Source: Lachnospiraceae bacterium A4 (GTDB taxonomy: Bacteria; Bacillota; Clostridia; Lachnospirales; Lachnospiraceae). Taken from it: 64,000 nt of DNA. This document shows, in pieces, positions 62,942 to 64,000 of the stretch; position 1 is the stretch's first letter; every line of letters begins with the position of its first letter. The notes below the pieces were generated by a model, which saw nothing but the letters and a program-made list of their open reading frames with translations, was not told where the DNA came from and did not search any database. The translations under genes and the position numbers were made by a program. The DNA is taken from the NCBI GenBank assembly GCA_000403215.2, contig KE159531.1, forward strand, positions 18,707 through 82,706. Reading direction: 5' to 3'.

Positions 62942-62995
62942 CTTTTTTATATCCTTTCTGTAACAACATGACCTGTATTGTAAACAACTTCCGAT

Positions 62996-63745
62996 TTATT
63001 TGCTTGAATAAGTGTATTTTGCAATTAAAGTTTTTTCGATACTATCATCTGATGTATCTGCAAACAAAATTCTGTCGTATGTGTAATTTTCATGTTCAAG
63101 ACAGGTTTCGAGTATAAAAAGAAATATGCCTATATCAATCTTGTTGTAATATCTTACTTTTTGAGCAGGCATAATACCTCTTTTACCAAATTTCTTGTAT
63201 CTGTAAATCATCAAATCGTTGCTATTGTTTTCAACAATCCAAGGTTGAGTATTACATGCACTCGGCGCAAAGCGAACAATTTCCGCAATCCCTAATGTAT
63301 CGCCGTTCCATATTTCGCTCAAAGGTTTTCGCTTTGACTTGAACATATCCTTTCGGAACTTATCTTCGGACACCTTTGCAATGGAAATCATAATAACATA
63401 ATCAAGACCGTTTATTTTCATATCATTGGGTTTACCGATACCAAACCATAAAGCACCTATATTCTGTGATGCAAGATACAAATCAATTTGTTCGCCAATA
63501 TACCCGATATTTCGCAAATATTCATCTTTTGATTCACTATAAAACAAGATACAGTATTGTCCACCTCGTTTGCAGGTAGTTTCACTTTCAGGTACAATAT
63601 GAATTTCGGTTTTAATTTCTGTATTAAGTGGTTTTATGATATTGATAAAATCTTTCAATCGTTGTATTTCATCATCTGTAATTACACCTGTATCTTTAAA
63701 TATATGAAATGATTTTCTTTTGAAAATCTGTTTATAGTAGTCCAT
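62996..63745 (-). CDS. nitroreductase-family protein (TM1586-like)
   Basis: ATG 63745 is preferred because GGAGG lies 6 bases upstream. The protein starts like the family (YYKQIFKRKSFHIFKDTGVI) and has the FMN-site pattern SKRKPLSEIWNGDTLGIAEI, then VRFAPSACNTQPWIVENNSN. It contains two half-domains, as in the putative TM1586 nitroreductases, of about 250 residues. It probably reduces a small molecule with FMN and NAD(P)H in the cytoplasm. It is cargo of the transposon. Confidence 0.82.
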   Translation of the reverse strand: MDYYKQIFKRKSFHIFKDTGVITDDEIQRLKDFINIIKPLNTEIKTEIHIVPESETTCKRGGQYCILFYSESKDEYLRNIGYIGEQIDLYLASQNIGALWFGIGKPNDMKINGLDYVIMISIAKVSEDKFRKDMFKSKRKPLSEIWNGDTLGIAEIVRFAPSACNTQPWIVENNSNDLMIYRYKKFGKRGIMPAQKVRYYNKIDIGIFLFILETCLEHENYTYDRILFADTSDDSIEKTLIAKYTYSSK

Positions 63746-63831
63746 ATTTTCCTCCATAAAATCCCAATTTATTGAATTACTTAACGCCATTATTTTACCA
63801 CAAACACAAACACAATACCAATAAATTTTCC

Positions 63832-64000
63832 TTAATCTTTCTTTGCCCTATTAGCAATCATCATCTGTCTTGCCCGTTCCCTCTGCTCGGTGTTGACCGC
63901 CCTCGGCTTTCGGTAGCTGACATATGACTTCGGAAAGGAATAAGTCTTAGATACCTCGTGCTGCCCTGTCAGCTTGTATGTGTCGGGAAAATCGACAACA
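63832..64000 (-). CDS. partial gene at the window edge, mobile-element protein
   Basis: The minus-strand frame enters from the edge and reads VDFPDTYKLTGQHEVSKTYS, then FPKSYVSYRKPRAVNTEQRE and RARQMMIANRAKKD before a TAA at 63832-63834. The tail is basic. The composition fits transposon or conjugative-element proteins, but I cannot name the family from 55 residues. It is the last gene in the window before the nitroreductase. Confidence 0.5.
   Translation of the reverse strand, partial: VVDFPDTYKLTGQHEVSKTYSFPKSYVSYRKPRAVNTEQRERARQMMIANRAKKD

Overview
The window looks like an accessory region of a low-GC Clostridia genome, most likely a gut Lachnospiraceae. The grounds are two agr loci with HQPKQP-type AgrD peptides, a clostridial Cys-rich-peptide radical SAM locus, AT-rich intergenic DNA with strong AGGAGG ribosome sites, and dense insertion sequences. 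No rRNA, tRNA or core housekeeping gene was found.

Layout. 0.1-4.4 kb: an IS1380-type element, a secreted protein, and copy 1 of a 1609-bp IS. 4.4-8.4 kb: a hypothetical gene, a dead XRE regulator, and an ECF sigma/small ORF/hydrolase operon. 8.4-13.1 kb: agr locus 1 (xre-RR-HK-agrB on the minus strand, agrD divergent) and a secreted Amidase_6 protein. 13.3-19.5 kb: an OmpR-type two-component pair divergent from a lipoprotein and an ABC transporter with two FtsX-like permeases. 19.7-24.7 kb: a complete-looking RiPP operon (SPASM radical SAM enzyme, 69-aa Cys precursor, ABC exporter, M16 peptidase). 25-27 kb: small regulators and a V8-like secreted protease. 27-32 kb: a second IS, an IS-truncated M56-RCC1 membrane protein and a YARHG lipoprotein. 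32-38 kb: a peptidoglycan hydrolase and an XRE/sigma/anti-sigma operon broken by a poly-A frameshift and by inverted copy 2 of the 1609-bp IS. 38-41.7 kb: agr locus 2. 41.9-49.8 kb: IS66, IS110, Rpn and flavodoxin remnants, SymE, a toxin-antitoxin pair, and a truncated MATE pump with an AraC regulator. 50-56.4 kb: a plasmid-like replication region with a Rep-like protein, 14 iterons, and replication or metabolism fragments. 56.4-64 kb: a decayed mobilizable transposon with serine recombinase, methyltransferase, a MobA/L relaxase split by an ISAzo13-like element, and cargo.

How it may work together. The promoters of agrD1, agrD2, the Amidase_6 gene and the radical SAM operon share one architecture. 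Each has two half-sites beginning about 61 and 41 bases before the -10 box, as expected for LytTR activators such as AgrA. A variant (TTCTGCA repeats 20 bp apart, same distance to -10) precedes the gene beside agrB1 and the V8-like protease. I infer that quorum sensing through two predicted five-residue thiolactone rings (CMYCL and CMVFF) controls a set of secreted effectors, including a modified Cys-rich peptide. This regulon, joined to the RiPP operon, is the most interesting candidate system here. It is inference from sequence patterns, not demonstrated.
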